Numbered from the stretch's first letter, positions 38,764-49,053 are shown. The stretch: DNA of 64,000 bases from CAWFGS01 sp963815535 (GCA_963815535.1 CAWFGS010000001.1:1-64000), one strand, 5' to 3'. Translations and numbers: made by a program. The notes: generated from the sequence alone by a model not told the origin.

Positions 38764-39523
38764 TTTCACTCTAAGAGCAACATCGGTAGTTCTCGCAACA
38801 ACGCTGCTGATCCTGCCCGAAACGGCGCTGGCGCAGGCCGGCGTGTCGGGCGCATTCGACCGGGCGTTAGGCGCGGCCAATGGGGGAGAGGCCGCCCCGT
38901 TGACCCTGTCGCTCCAGCTGCTCGTCATCATGGGTCTGCTGACGGTGCTGCCCGCGCTGGTCCTGATGATGACCAGTTTCACCCGCATCATCGTGGTGCT
39001 GTCGATCCTGCGCCAGGCCCTGGGTTTGCAGCAGTCGCCGCCCAATCAGGTGCTGATCGGCCTGTCGCTGTTCCTGTCGCTGTTCATCATGGCCCCGACG
39101 CTGGACCGGGTGAACACCGCCGCCATCGAACCCTACGCTGCCGGGACTTTCGGCGCGGAACAGGCGATCGAGGCGACGGGGGCGGAGTTTCACAAATTCA
39201 TGATCCGCCAGACGCGCACTGCGGACCTCGCCATGTTCGCCGATATCGCCGGCGCAGGGGAATTCGCCAGCCCGCAGGCCGTGCCGTTTTCCATCCTGCT
39301 GCCCGCATTCGTCACCAGCGAATTGAAAACCGCGTTCCAGATCGGCTTCATGCTGTTCCTGCCGTTTCTGGTCATCGATCTGGTGGTTGCGAGCGTCCTG
39401 ATGAGCCTTGGCATGATGATGCTGAGCCCGACCATCGTCAGCCTGCCGTTCAAGCTGCTGCTGTTCGTCCTGATCGACGGGTGGAGCCTGTTGATGGGCA
39501 GTCTGGCCATGAGCTTCACATGA
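38756..39523 (+). CDS. fliP: Flagellar export gate protein FliP
   Basis: Core gate protein of 255 aa. A cleavable signal peptide ends near TALAQA. The membrane core has the hallmark VLMMTSFTRIIVVLSILRQA and LGLQQSPPNQVLIGLSLFLS, and the C-terminal helices PFLVIDLVVASVLMSLGMMM. The start is a GTG inside the end of fliO. Frame intact. Confidence 0.94.
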   Translation: MVNFTLRATSVVLATTLLILPETALAQAGVSGAFDRALGAANGGEAAPLTLSLQLLVIMGLLTVLPALVLMMTSFTRIIVVLSILRQALGLQQSPPNQVLIGLSLFLSLFIMAPTLDRVNTAAIEPYAAGTFGAEQAIEATGAEFHKFMIRQTRTADLAMFADIAGAGEFASPQAVPFSILLPAFVTSELKTAFQIGFMLFLPFLVIDLVVASVLMSLGMMMLSPTIVSLPFKLLLFVLIDGWSLLMGSLAMSFT

Positions 39524-39536
39524 TGCGTTTGTACTG

Positions 39537-39812
39537 ATGGCCGACAATTCCTCCGCCCTGCTGGCGCTGGCCGACCAGATGTTGTGGGTGACCGCGCTGG
39601 TCGCCGCGCCCATCCTGCTGGCCGCGCTGGGTGTCGGGCTGTTCATCGGCGTCATCCAGGCGGCGACATCGGTCAACGAACAGACGCTGACTTTCGTGCC
39701 GAAACTGGCGATTATCGCGCTGGTGCTGGTGCTGTTCGGGGCCAGCATGATGGGGCTGGTCAGCGATTTCGCGCGCGAGATTTTCGCGCAGATCGCAGCG
39801 ATATCGCGATGA
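39537..39812 (+). CDS. fliQ: Flagellar export gate protein FliQ
   Basis: A 91-aa two-helix membrane protein with the FliQ pattern APILLAALGVGLFIGVIQAA followed by TSVNEQTLTFVPKLAIIALV. It belongs to the FliPQR gate complex. It starts 13 bases after fliP and overlaps fliR by four bases. Confidence 0.94.
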   Translation: MADNSSALLALADQMLWVTALVAAPILLAALGVGLFIGVIQAATSVNEQTLTFVPKLAIIALVLVLFGASMMGLVSDFAREIFAQIAAISR

Positions 39813-40597
39813 ACGGCGTAATATTCGGTCTGGGCGAATACGAGGCGGACCTGTGGCGTCTGATCTTCACCATGACCCGCATCGGGGCGGCATTGATGGC
39901 GGCCCCGCTGTTCGGCGCATCCAGCGTTCCGGTGCAGGTTCGCATCGTGATGGCGGGCGCGATCGCGGTGTTCGTTCTGGTCTGGGCGCCACCCGCCATG
40001 CCGCCCGAACTGTTGAGCGTTGCGGGCATTCTGGCGCTGGTGGGGGAAGCGGTCATCGGGGCGGCAATGGGATTTACCTTGCAATTGAGCTTTGCCGCGC
40101 CCGTGATCGCGGCGGAACAGATCGCGGGCGGCATGGGCATGGCCATCGCCACGGCGATCGATCCCAACAGCGGGGCGCAGTCGGGCGCTTTGGGGCAGTA
40201 TTTCACTGTCGTCCTGACGCTGATATTTCTTGCCGTCGGCGGGCATCTGCTATGGCTGCGCCTCGTCATCGAAAGCTACCGCGTGTTTCCGCCGGGCCGG
40301 GAATGGTTCGGGCAGGCGCGCGCCTGGATGATCGTGGAATTCGCCGGTCAGGCTTTCGCCACGGCGGTCGCCATCGCGCTGCCGGTGATGCTGGTCCTGT
40401 TCATGGTGCAATTGGTGACCGGCGTGCTCAGCCGCTCCGCCCCGGCGTTGAACCTGTTCGCATTGGGCCTGCCCGCGGGTGTTCTGGCGGGGCTGGTCGC
40501 GCTCATCCTGGCCGCCCCGTTCACTGCCGAACAATTCGTGATGCTGTCCGCCGATGCGGTCGAGCAGGTCGGCGCGATGATCGCAGGCCCGGTATGA
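39809..40597 (+). CDS. fliR: Flagellar export gate protein FliR
   Basis: Membrane gate subunit of 262 aa with six or so hydrophobic helices. Typical segments are TRIGAALMAAPLFGASSVPV, GEAVIGAAMGFTLQLSFAAP and IAGGMGMAIATAIDPNSGAQ. It overlaps fliQ and flhB by four bases each (ATGA), so the gate genes are translationally coupled. Frame intact. Confidence 0.94.
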   Translation: MNGVIFGLGEYEADLWRLIFTMTRIGAALMAAPLFGASSVPVQVRIVMAGAIAVFVLVWAPPAMPPELLSVAGILALVGEAVIGAAMGFTLQLSFAAPVIAAEQIAGGMGMAIATAIDPNSGAQSGALGQYFTVVLTLIFLAVGGHLLWLRLVIESYRVFPPGREWFGQARAWMIVEFAGQAFATAVAIALPVMLVLFMVQLVTGVLSRSAPALNLFALGLPAGVLAGLVALILAAPFTAEQFVMLSADAVEQVGAMIAGPV

Positions 40598-41736
40598 GCG
40601 AAGACAGCACCGGCGAAAAGACCTTCGCGCCCACGCAAAAACGCAAGGACGACGCCGCGAAGAAGGGCGACGTTCTTCGTTCCAAGGAACTGGGCACGGC
40701 GGTCGGAGTGTTTGCAGGCGCGCTATGGCTGCGTTTCGCCGGGCCGTGGCTGATGTCCAGTCTGGAGGAAGTGGCGCGCGGCGGATTGCGTTTCCGCGCG
40801 GACCAGATCGAACATTTCGACGCAGCGCAAGTGCTGACCGACACGCTGGTCGTCATCATCGTGCCGATCATTTCGCTGGGCGTCATCGTGATGGTGATGA
40901 CGGTGCTTTCGCAATTGCTGTTCGGCGATGGCCGCTTCGTCGCGGCCAATATGGCCCCTAAGGGATCGCGGCTGAACCCGATCAAGGGGTTGGGCCGTAT
41001 TTTCGGCCCGAACGGCATGATCGAACTGGGCAAATCGCTGCTGAAAATCGTGCTGCTGGGCGGGCTCGCCTATTATTGGGGGCGGGACCGGTTCGATGCG
41101 ATCATCGGGCTGGGGCGGGGCGAGCTGTCGGGACAGTTGGCGGCGGCGTGGGAACTGGTCACCGGAATGCTGATGATCCTGGCAGTCGGGCTGGCTTTGA
41201 TTGCCGCCATCGATTTCCCCATCCAATGGGTTCGCCGCACGAACCGCCTGAAGATGAGCCATCAGGACATGCGCGATGAAAACAAGACGCAGGAAGGCAG
41301 CCCGGAAAAACGCGCGGCCATCCGCAACAAACAGCGGCAACTGGCGATGGGCGGCGTGGCGAAGGCGATGAACGACGCGCAGTTCGTGCTGACCAACCCG
41401 ACGCATTTTTCCGTCGCAATGGCTTACGACCCGGCGCTGGCCGATGCGCCGATCGTGCTGGCGAAGGGGCGCGGGGACAAGGCGCTGGCAATTCGCGAAC
41501 TGGCGGGGGAACGCGGCCTGCCGACGTTGGAATATCCGGCCCTTGCCCGCTCGGTTTACTTCACGACCCGCGAAAATCAGGTGATCCGCGCCGAACTGTA
41601 TGCCGCCATCGCCAGCATTCTGGCTTTCGTCATGTCGCTGAAACGCGGCGAACAGCCCAAACGACCCGCCATCGTGCTGCCGCCGGGCATGAGCTTTTCG
41701 GTTGATGGCGTGCCGCAGAATATCGCCACCTCTTAA
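40594..41736 (+). CDS. flhB: Flagellar export switch protein FlhB
   Basis: Substrate-specificity switch of the export gate, 380 aa. The N-terminal KTFAPTQKRKDDAAKKGDVL region is followed by four membrane helices and a cytoplasmic domain with the self-cleaving NPTH motif in FVLTNPTHFSVAMAYDPA. The C-terminal tail is Pro-rich. Last gate gene in the run; a 30-base gap precedes fliD. Confidence 0.95.
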   Translation: MSEDSTGEKTFAPTQKRKDDAAKKGDVLRSKELGTAVGVFAGALWLRFAGPWLMSSLEEVARGGLRFRADQIEHFDAAQVLTDTLVVIIVPIISLGVIVMVMTVLSQLLFGDGRFVAANMAPKGSRLNPIKGLGRIFGPNGMIELGKSLLKIVLLGGLAYYWGRDRFDAIIGLGRGELSGQLAAAWELVTGMLMILAVGLALIAAIDFPIQWVRRTNRLKMSHQDMRDENKTQEGSPEKRAAIRNKQRQLAMGGVAKAMNDAQFVLTNPTHFSVAMAYDPALADAPIVLAKGRGDKALAIRELAGERGLPTLEYPALARSVYFTTRENQVIRAELYAAIASILAFVMSLKRGEQPKRPAIVLPPGMSFSVDGVPQNIATS

Positions 41737-41766
41737 CGCTGCGCTCGGCGGGACGTTCTACCCATC

Positions 41767-43224
41767 ATGGAAAGCACCACCTCCTCAATCATCGGCGCGC
41801 TGGGCGGCGGCAGCGGCGTCGATATGGTCAAGCTGGCAGGCGACCTCGCCACCGCCCGGTTCGCCGCGCGCATCGGCCAGCTGGAAGCCAAGAGCGAACT
41901 GCTCGAAACCCGTATATCCGCCGCATCCGCTCTGCGTTCCCAACTCACCCAATTGTCCGCCGCGTTCGGCGACCGCATCCGCAACGGCGATCTGGCCCCA
42001 GCAGCCACCATCGGCGATCTATCCGTGGCGATCGTGTCCGTGGCGGCGGGGGGCAAAACCAGCGGCTCCTACACGTTGGAGGTGCAGCAACTTGCCGGGG
42101 CGCAGACTTTGGCTAGCAAAGGGTATCCCGCTGCCGATGCGCTGGTGGGCGAGGGCACACTGACCATCCAGCGCGGGACAGTGAACGGCAATGCGTTTCA
42201 GGCGGATACGGGCCGCGAGCCGATCGCGGTTGCCGTGGGTGCGGGCGATACGCTGACCGATGTGGCCAGCGCGATCAGTTCGGGCGGTTTCGGCCTCAGC
42301 GCCTATGTCGCGAACGGCCCCGATGGCGCGCAGTTGGTGATCAAGGGCGCGGATGGCGCGACCAACGGCTTTACGGTGACAGGAACAGGGCCGAGCGTCA
42401 GCGGCACGACCATTCTGGGCGCCCCCATTCAGCCGCAGCCCGGCAATATCAACTACCTCAACTGGACGCCCGGCACCGATCAGGGCGAATTGCGTCAGAG
42501 CGCGCAGGATGCCCGGTTCAAATTCGACACGATCGAAATGACCAGCGCCAGCAACCGGATCGACGATCTGCCCGGCGGCCTGACGCTGAACCTGACCGCG
42601 ACCAATGCCGGCGCACCGACGCGGATCGGTTTCGCGCAAGGGGCCAGCGCAGTGGGCGGGGTGATGCGCGATTTCGTTGCTGCGCTGAACGATATCTCCG
42701 CGCAGCTTCGCATCGCCGCCGATCCGTTGAGCGGGGAACTGGGCAGCGATGGCGGCGCGCGCCGGTTGAAACGCGAACTGGCCGGTTTGGCAGGCAAGGT
42801 CGTGATGCCGACTGCCGCCGACGGGCAGCCGCGCACGCTAGGCGATCTGGGCCTCGCCATCAATCGCGACGGGACGTTCCGCCTCGACAGCGATCGTTTG
42901 GACGCCACGTTGGCGACCAATTCCGCAGGTGCGAACGCCATGTTCACCACCGGCCTGTTCGGCGTGTTCGCGACGATGGACAAATTGTCGCGCGACATGA
43001 GCACTATCGGCGACCCCGGATCGCTGGCCGGGTCCGTCGCGCGCTACAGCAAATCGACGCAGCGGATCGACGAACAGCTGGCGAAGATCAACGAACAGCA
43101 GGACGCACTGCGCGAACAGCTGACCAAACAGTTCGCGCGCACGGATCGCAATGTGGCGGCGTCGCAATCGACATTGTCGTTCCTGCAGAACCAGATTGCC
43201 GCATGGAACGCGGACCGCAATTGA
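41767..43224 (+). CDS. fliD: Flagellar filament cap protein FliD
   Basis: Filament cap that directs flagellin folding, 485 aa. The N-terminal region (IIGALGGGSGVDMVKLAGDL, QLEAKSELLETRISAASALR) and the FliD C-terminal domain (SKSTQRIDEQLAKINEQQDA, then QSTLSFLQNQIAAWN) are clear. Intact frame, normal length. It ends one base before the fliS ATG. Confidence 0.9.
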   Translation: MESTTSSIIGALGGGSGVDMVKLAGDLATARFAARIGQLEAKSELLETRISAASALRSQLTQLSAAFGDRIRNGDLAPAATIGDLSVAIVSVAAGGKTSGSYTLEVQQLAGAQTLASKGYPAADALVGEGTLTIQRGTVNGNAFQADTGREPIAVAVGAGDTLTDVASAISSGGFGLSAYVANGPDGAQLVIKGADGATNGFTVTGTGPSVSGTTILGAPIQPQPGNINYLNWTPGTDQGELRQSAQDARFKFDTIEMTSASNRIDDLPGGLTLNLTATNAGAPTRIGFAQGASAVGGVMRDFVAALNDISAQLRIAADPLSGELGSDGGARRLKRELAGLAGKVVMPTAADGQPRTLGDLGLAINRDGTFRLDSDRLDATLATNSAGANAMFTTGLFGVFATMDKLSRDMSTIGDPGSLAGSVARYSKSTQRIDEQLAKINEQQDALREQLTKQFARTDRNVAASQSTLSFLQNQIAAWNADRN

Positions 43225-43225
43225 T

Positions 43226-43606
43226 ATGGCGACGCTTGCTCTCCCGCGCCCGGATATCGCCCGCGCATATCGCCGGGTCGATCGCGAAGCGGCCATCATG
43301 GGTTCGGACCCGCGCGCCCTGACGCTGCTGTGCTTCGACGAATTCGCGTCGGCACTCGGCAGCGCGCTTCATGCCGATGCGGCGGGCGCGCATGGCCGGC
43401 GCAACGATGCGGTGATGCGGGCGCTGTCGGCTCTGGCCGCACTGCGGCTGGGAATCGATCCGTCCCAATCGCTGGCGGCGGCCATGACGGGGCTGTTCGA
43501 TCTGGCGGAAAGATCGCTGCGCGTGTCGATCGTCGCTTTCGCCCCCGCCACGATTTCAGCCATCCTTGCCGATTTCAGGGAGATACGGGTGGCGATGGCC
43601 GGGTGA
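43226..43606 (+). CDS. fliS: Flagellin export chaperone FliS
   Basis: A 126-aa helical chaperone. ARAYRRVDREAAIMGSDPRA and LTLLCFDEFASALGSALHAD have the FliS pattern (AY...E..I..ASPxxLxxML). It binds the flagellin C-terminus before export. Adjacent to fliD, as is usual. It is the last gene of the flagellar cluster and its frame is intact. Confidence 0.82.
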   Translation: MATLALPRPDIARAYRRVDREAAIMGSDPRALTLLCFDEFASALGSALHADAAGAHGRRNDAVMRALSALAALRLGIDPSQSLAAAMTGLFDLAERSLRVSIVAFAPATISAILADFREIRVAMAG

Positions 43607-43733
43607 TCTGCGCGCCTTCATCATATGTTGATCGACGCATGTTGCGCGCAGGTTAAGCAATGGGCAAATAAACGGTCGTAGATGTTCACTGTGTATCGCG
43701 ACCCGAAAGACCGAATTGACCTTTAGACTTGGC

Positions 43734-44645
43734 ATGATGGCGATATTGGCGACGGCTGCGTTGTCTCCCACGCTCGCCCATGCGCGTGATGGCGGGAATG
43801 GGGCGGAGGCGGCACGCGAAACCTCCTGGCAGCAGCTTGCCCGCCATGATGCGCGATTGTTGCGTCTGGGCGACCGCATTGCGCGCGCATCCGCCCCTCT
43901 GTGCCCGAACCGATACAGCCTGGGATTTTCTATCGGCAATGTCGCGGATATCGACGCAAACCAGGCGGCGGAAGCGCGCGCGGCCTATGACAATTCCAAT
44001 GGGTCGGTGTTCGTCACCGCGATCGCTGCGGGCGGCGCGGCGGATGCGGCGGGCCTGCGGATCGGCGATGCGATCGCCTCCATCGGCGGCGTGCGCGTGG
44101 ATACCCTGCCGACGCAGGAAATATGGGAAGCGATGGGGGCCGCCAGCGTCCTGCCCGGCATCGACGTCGGCCTGGCTGACGGTTCGCGCGTCGAACTGAT
44201 TGCGGTTCCTGCCTGCCCCCTGCTGTTCGTCGTCGATACGGCGGACGATCTGAACGCCGGATCGGACGGAACGCGCATTCGCGTTACCCGATCGTTGATG
44301 GACTTCGCCGCCGACGATGCGGAACTGGCTGCGGTCATCGCGCATGAGGCCGGCCATTTCGCCCTGTGCCACCAAAATCGCGAGCAATCCAAGCGCAAGC
44401 GGGAAGAGGCGGCGGATCGCCTGTCCGCGCGGATATTGACCGCGGCGGGTTTCGATCTGGACGGCGCAACGCGCTTTTGGTCGCGCTTCGGCGCGCGGCG
44501 CGGATTGCTCGATGCGTTCGATTTCACGCATGGCAGCGCGAAGAAACGAATTCGCCGTATCGCCGAAGAAAGCGCGCTCGTAACAGCCGGTTCGGGCGAG
44601 CCGTTCGATGACGGCATCGCTGTCGCATCGTGTTTCACCACATAG
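43734..44645 (+). CDS. M48-type zinc metallopeptidase with PDZ domain
   Basis: A periplasmic or membrane protease of about 303 aa. A signal peptide (MMAILATAALSPTLAHA) starts at 43734. A PDZ-like region follows (AAGGAADAAGLRIGDAIASI, about residues 97-115). The zinc site HEAGH is at about 204-208 in AVIAHEAGHFALCHQN, and a further Glu lies near EEAADRLSARIL. The TTG at 43716 is an alternative start. It follows the flagellar cluster by 127 bases and is not known to be flagellar. Substrates are unknown. Confidence 0.8.
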   Translation: MMAILATAALSPTLAHARDGGNGAEAARETSWQQLARHDARLLRLGDRIARASAPLCPNRYSLGFSIGNVADIDANQAAEARAAYDNSNGSVFVTAIAAGGAADAAGLRIGDAIASIGGVRVDTLPTQEIWEAMGAASVLPGIDVGLADGSRVELIAVPACPLLFVVDTADDLNAGSDGTRIRVTRSLMDFAADDAELAAVIAHEAGHFALCHQNREQSKRKREEAADRLSARILTAAGFDLDGATRFWSRFGARRGLLDAFDFTHGSAKKRIRRIAEESALVTAGSGEPFDDGIAVASCFTT

Positions 44646-44658
44646 GGAAGGGCCGGTC

Positions 44659-45469
44659 ATGACCGTCAAACTGGATGCGAAATTCGTTGCGAAGCCGTGG
44701 GGCGTTGCGACCTTGCCCGCCCCGTTTCAGACGCACGGGGAAAGCGGCATCGGGGAGGTTTGGTTCGAACCCATTCCGCAAGCCGACGCGTTGTTGTGCA
44801 AATACATCTTCACCAGCGAGAAGCTGTCGATCCAGACCCACCCCGACGACGCACAGGCGCGCGCAATGGGGCTGGGGGGCAACGGCAAGGAAGAATGCTG
44901 GCTGATCACCCATGCGGAACCCGGCGCGACTTCTGGCGATCGGGTTCGACGAACCGATCGATGCCGACGGCATGCGCCGCGCCGCGCTGGATGGTTCGAT
45001 CGAGAAATTGCTGACCTGGCATCAGGTAACGGCAGGCGATTTCTTCTACATTCCGGCCAACACGGTCCACGCGATCGGCGCGGGGATCGGACTGGTCGAA
45101 ATACAGCAGAACAGCGACATTACCTTCCGCCTGTATGATTACGGTCGCCCGCGCGAACTGCATCTGGATCGGGGGATCGCCATCGCCGATGGCGGCGTTT
45201 ACGACATGGCATCGCATCGGCGAATTCCCGATACGGGCGGCGCGCGGCTAGTCGATGGCCCGCATTTCATGCTGGACCTGATCGAAGGACAGCCGCCAAC
45301 CGAGGTGCTGGCGCGGTATCGCGACGGGGCGCTGGTTCTCCCGTTGACCGGGGAATGCCATTACGATGGCGAAACGATTGCGGCTGGGGAATGCGTTTTG
45401 TGCGAAGATCCGGCGCGGATTGCCTTTCAAGACGGCAATCGGGTGTTAATTACGCGGCATGGGCTTTAA
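44659..45469 (+). CDS. manA: Mannose-6-phosphate isomerase, class I (one frameshift)
   Basis: Interconverts fructose-6-phosphate and mannose-6-phosphate for sugar-nucleotide synthesis. FVAKPWGV, KLSIQTHPDDAQA (metal-binding His) and FFYIPANTVHAIGAGIGLVE with QQNSDITFRLYDYGR are the family signatures. One extra T at about 44932, before LAIGFDEPIDADG, shifts the frame. Repaired length 269 aa. It precedes ugd, and both supply precursors for surface polysaccharide. Confidence 0.88.
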
Positions 45470-45520
45470 CCGGCCGCAAAAGGCGTCAAGCGCTGCCGTT
45501 ACGGATCGGGGTCGACGAAC

Positions 45521-46848
45521 ATGAAAATTGCAATGGTGGGTTCCGGCTATGTCGGTCTGGTGTCGGGCGCGTGCTTTGCCGATTTCGGCCACGAGGTCGT
45601 CTGCATCGACAAGGATCAGGGCAAGATCGACCGGCTGCATGACGGGATCATGCCGATTTTCGAACCGGGCCTGGCGGAACTGGTCGGCACGAATGTCAAA
45701 GCCGGTCGCCTGTCCTTCACCACCGATCTCGCTGCCGGGATCGACGGCGCGCAGGCGATCTTCATTGCGGTCGGAACACCCAGCCGCCGCGGGGATGGTC
45801 ATGCCGATCTCAGCTTCGTCTATGCCGTGGCGAAGGAAGTGGGCGCAGAATCTGGCGAACGACGCGGTCGTCGTGACCAAATCCACCGTTCCGGTCGGCA
45901 CCGGGGACGAGGTGGAACGCATTTTGACCGACAGCGGCACCGCGCATCGATTTCGCCGTCGTCTCCAACCCCGAATTCCTGCGCGAAGGGGCGGCGATCG
46001 GCGATTTCAAACGCCCCGACCGGATCGTTATCGGGGCGGAAGACGATTTCGGGCGCGACGTGATGCAGGAGGTCTATCGCCCGCTATTCCTGAACCAAAG
46101 CCCCATCCTGTTCACCAGCCGCCGCAGCGCGGAACTGATCAAATACGCCGCCAACGCTTTCCTCGCGACCAAGATCACCTTCATCAACGAAATGGCCGAT
46201 CTGTGCGAAAAGGTTGGCGCGGATGTGCAGGATGTCAGCCGCGGTATCGGCAGCGACAACCGCATCGGCCCCAAATTCCTGCATGCCGGGCCCGGTTATG
46301 GCGGCAGCTGTTTTCCCAAGGACACGCTGGCCCTGCTGAAAACGGCGGAAGATTACGACAGCCCGGTCCGCATCGTGGAAGCGGTGGTGAAAACCAACGA
46401 AACGCGCAAACGGGCGATGGGGCGCAAAGTGCTGGACGCGCTGACCAGGCACAGTGGCGGCGGGGCGGAGGCTGCACGCGGCAAGAAGGTCGCGCTGCTG
46501 GGCCTGACCTTCAAACCCAATACGGACGACATGCGCGACAGCCCCGCCATCGCGGTGGCGCAGACGCTGACCGATGCAGGCGTGAAAGTCGTCGCATACG
46601 ATCCCGAAGGGATGGAGCTTGCAAAACCGTTGATGCCGGACGTCACGATGGTGGACGATCCCTACATCGCGATCGAAGGGGCCGATGCGGTGGCCATAGT
46701 GACCGAATGGGACGCGTTCCGCGCGCTCGACTTCGCCCGGATCAAAAACCTCGCGAAATCGCCCGTGCTGGTCGATCTGCGCAACATCTATCAGGCCGAC
46801 GATCTGCGTGCCGCAGGCTTCGAATATACCAGCATCGGGCGGGGCTGA
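45521..46848 (+). CDS. ugd: UDP-glucose 6-dehydrogenase (two frameshifts)
   Basis: Oxidises UDP-glucose to UDP-glucuronate. The NAD-binding MVGSGYVGLVSGACFADFGH is at the N-terminus. VVVTKSTVPVGTGDE, the catalytic-Cys segment GPGYGGSCFPKDTLALLK, and LLGLTFKPNTDDMRDSPA are all present. Extra bases at about 45842 and 45945 break the frame; repaired it is 441 aa. The substrate comes from GalU (encoded at 0.6 kb). The stop codon lies inside a GC-rich hairpin shared with the convergent thiolase gene. Confidence 0.92.
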
Positions 46849-46860
46849 CACACCCCGCCC
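46837..46860. terminator. GC-rich hairpin at the end of ugd
   Basis: GGGCGGGG and CCCCGCCC, eight bases apart, can form a strong stem around the ugd stop codon and before the convergent thiolase stop. There is no T run, so intrinsic termination is possible but not certain. Confidence 0.45.
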
Positions 46861-46872
46861 ACGCCGGTTGGA

Positions 46873-48141
46873 TCAGTCCGCGAAACCGTCCACGCGTTCG
46901 ATGATGATGGCAGGAGCCATGCCGCCCGCCGCGCACATGGTGACCAGACCGTAACGCCCGCCGGTCCGTTCCAGTTCGTCCAGCACCGTGCCGATCAGGA
47001 TCGATCCGGTTGCGCCGATCGGATGGCCCAGCGCAATCGCGCCGCCATTCACGTTCACCTTGTCCCAATCGAGGCCAAGCTCCGTCACGAAACGATGGGC
47101 CACCACGGCGAAGGCTTCGTTGATTTCCCACAGATCGATGTCGTCTTTGGTCAGGCCGGCTTTCGCCAGAACCTTCTTCGCGGCGGGAACGGGGGCGTTC
47201 AGCATCAGCGTCGGATCGTCGCCCATATTCGCGGTGGCCACGATCCGTGCGCGCGGTTTCAGATCATGCTTCTTGGCATAATCCGCCGAGGTTACCAGCA
47301 CTGCCGCCGCGCCGTCGACCACGCCCGAACTGTTGCCCGCATGGTGGAAATGCTTGATGTCCAGATCGGGATATTTCTGATTGATCAATCCGCGAAACGT
47401 CGTGCCGCCCGCGTCCAGCGGCACGTCCGCCATCTTCGCGAAAGCGGGCTGCAAGTCGGCCAACCCCTCTTTCGTCGTTTCAGGGCGGGGATATTCGTCA
47501 CGGTCCAGCACCACGTCGCCATCGTCGTTCGTCACCGCGATCAGGCTGCCTGCGAACCGCCCGGCCTCCATCGCGGCCTGCGCGCGCTGCTGGCTTCGCA
47601 GGCCGACCGCATCCAGCTCTTCCCGCGAATAGCCTTCCTGACTGGCGATGGCATCGGCGCACATGCCCTGATGCGATTGCGGGTGGACCTGCTGCAGCCG
47701 GTCGTTCCCCGATCCCATCATCGGCGGCGCTTTGCCCGCCGCCATGTCCTCCTGAACCATTTGCGCGGTCAGGCTCATCATTTCCGTCCCGCCTGCAATC
47801 ACGCAATCTTCCATACCGCTCATCACTTGCGCCGCGGCGAAATTGACCGTGGTGATCCCCCCGCCGCAAAACCGGTCGAGCGTCGTTCCCGAAGACGTGA
47901 TGTCGTAACCTGCATCCAGCGCGGCCATCCGGCCCAGATCGCCGCCCTGCGCGCCGCGCTGGGTGCTGGTGGACCAGATCACGTCGTCGACCGTCCCGGT
48001 GTCGAGCGAATTGCGTTCCGCCACCGCTTTCAAAACCGTCGCCGCCAGATGTTGCGGATGGTGCGCCGCCAGCGCGCCCTTGCCGACCTTGCCGATGCCG
48101 CGCGGGGTGCGGACTGCGTCGATGATATAAGCTTGCGCCAT
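46873..48141 (-). CDS. Acetyl-CoA C-acyltransferase (thiolase)
   Basis: A true thiolase of 422 aa for beta-oxidation or ketoadipyl-type cleavage. The nucleophile Cys is in SGTTLDRFCGGGITTVNFAA; the C-terminal catalytic His and Cys are in NGGAIALGHPIGATGSILIG and TMCAAGGMAPAIIIER. Divergent from the crotonase gene next door, so probably co-regulated with acyl-CoA breakdown. The start is the ATG at 48141, a few bases after a GGAG ribosome site. Confidence 0.9.
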   Translation of the reverse strand: MAQAYIIDAVRTPRGIGKVGKGALAAHHPQHLAATVLKAVAERNSLDTGTVDDVIWSTSTQRGAQGGDLGRMAALDAGYDITSSGTTLDRFCGGGITTVNFAAAQVMSGMEDCVIAGGTEMMSLTAQMVQEDMAAGKAPPMMGSGNDRLQQVHPQSHQGMCADAIASQEGYSREELDAVGLRSQQRAQAAMEAGRFAGSLIAVTNDDGDVVLDRDEYPRPETTKEGLADLQPAFAKMADVPLDAGGTTFRGLINQKYPDLDIKHFHHAGNSSGVVDGAAAVLVTSADYAKKHDLKPRARIVATANMGDDPTLMLNAPVPAAKKVLAKAGLTKDDIDLWEINEAFAVVAHRFVTELGLDWDKVNVNGGAIALGHPIGATGSILIGTVLDELERTGGRYGLVTMCAAGGMAPAIIIERVDGFAD

Positions 48142-48242
48142 GAAATTTCTCCTGCGGGGGGATTGTGAACACTTGTCCCCGAATGCATAAGTTCCCGCAA
48201 GGGCGGCGGCAAGCCCGCCGAACCATTGGAGAGAATTGCAGC

Positions 48243-49025
48243 ATGACCGACCATACGAGCGAGCAGACGCAGGAAGTTCTCACGCGCGAAGAAGACGGCA
48301 TTCTGGTCATCACGATCAACCGGCCCGAAGCGAAGAACGCCATGACGAAGGCCGCATCCGAAGCGATCGCCGCCGCGCTAGACCGTTTGGACGGCGACGA
48401 TGCTTTGCGGGTCGGCATCCTGACCGGGGCGGGGGGCACGTTTTGTTCCGGCATGGATCTGAAAGGCTTCCTGCGCGGCGAAAGCCCCAGTGTCGAAGGG
48501 CGCGGGTTCGGCGGTCTGACGGAGAAGAAGCCGGTCAAACCCCTGATCGCCGCAGTCGAAGGTTATGCGCTGGCCGGCGGCTTGGAATTGATGATCGCGT
48601 GCGATCTGGTGGTGGCGAACGGCAAGGCGAAATTCGGCATTCCGGAGGCGAAGCGCGGCCTGGCCGCAGCGGCGGGCGGGTTGATGGTTCTGCCCGATCT
48701 CATCCCGCACAAGGTCGCGATGGAACTGGCGCTGACCGGCGATTTCATCGACGCGTCGCGCGCTTACGAACTGGGCCTGATCAACCGCGTGGTCGAAGGC
48801 GACGCGTTGGCGGGCGCAATGGAGCTTGCCAAATCGATCAACGCCAACGGCCCGCTGGCGGTCAAGGTGTCGAAACAGATCATGGACGATTCACGCGGCT
48901 GGTCGCTCGATGAACGATACACCAAACAGGCCGAATTGCTGCCGCAGGTGTTCATGTCGCAGGATGCGCGCGAGGGATCGCTCGCCTTCGCCGAAAAGCG
49001 CGCGCCCAATTGGCAGGGCAAGTAA
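48243..49025 (+). CDS. Enoyl-CoA hydratase/isomerase family protein (crotonase)
   Basis: A 260-aa crotonase that hydrates or isomerises enoyl-CoA esters. LVITINRPEAKNAMTKAASE starts the fold; GTFCSGMDLKGFLRG and KPLIAAVEGYALAGGLELMI form the oxyanion holes. The ATG at 48243 has a GGAGAG ribosome site; upstream in-frame starts are too long. Directly followed by an acyl-CoA dehydrogenase gene. Confidence 0.9.
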   Translation: MTDHTSEQTQEVLTREEDGILVITINRPEAKNAMTKAASEAIAAALDRLDGDDALRVGILTGAGGTFCSGMDLKGFLRGESPSVEGRGFGGLTEKKPVKPLIAAVEGYALAGGLELMIACDLVVANGKAKFGIPEAKRGLAAAAGGLMVLPDLIPHKVAMELALTGDFIDASRAYELGLINRVVEGDALAGAMELAKSINANGPLAVKVSKQIMDDSRGWSLDERYTKQAELLPQVFMSQDAREGSLAFAEKRAPNWQGK

Positions 49026-49053
49026 GCCCCATCATTCAGAACAGGAAACCGCC

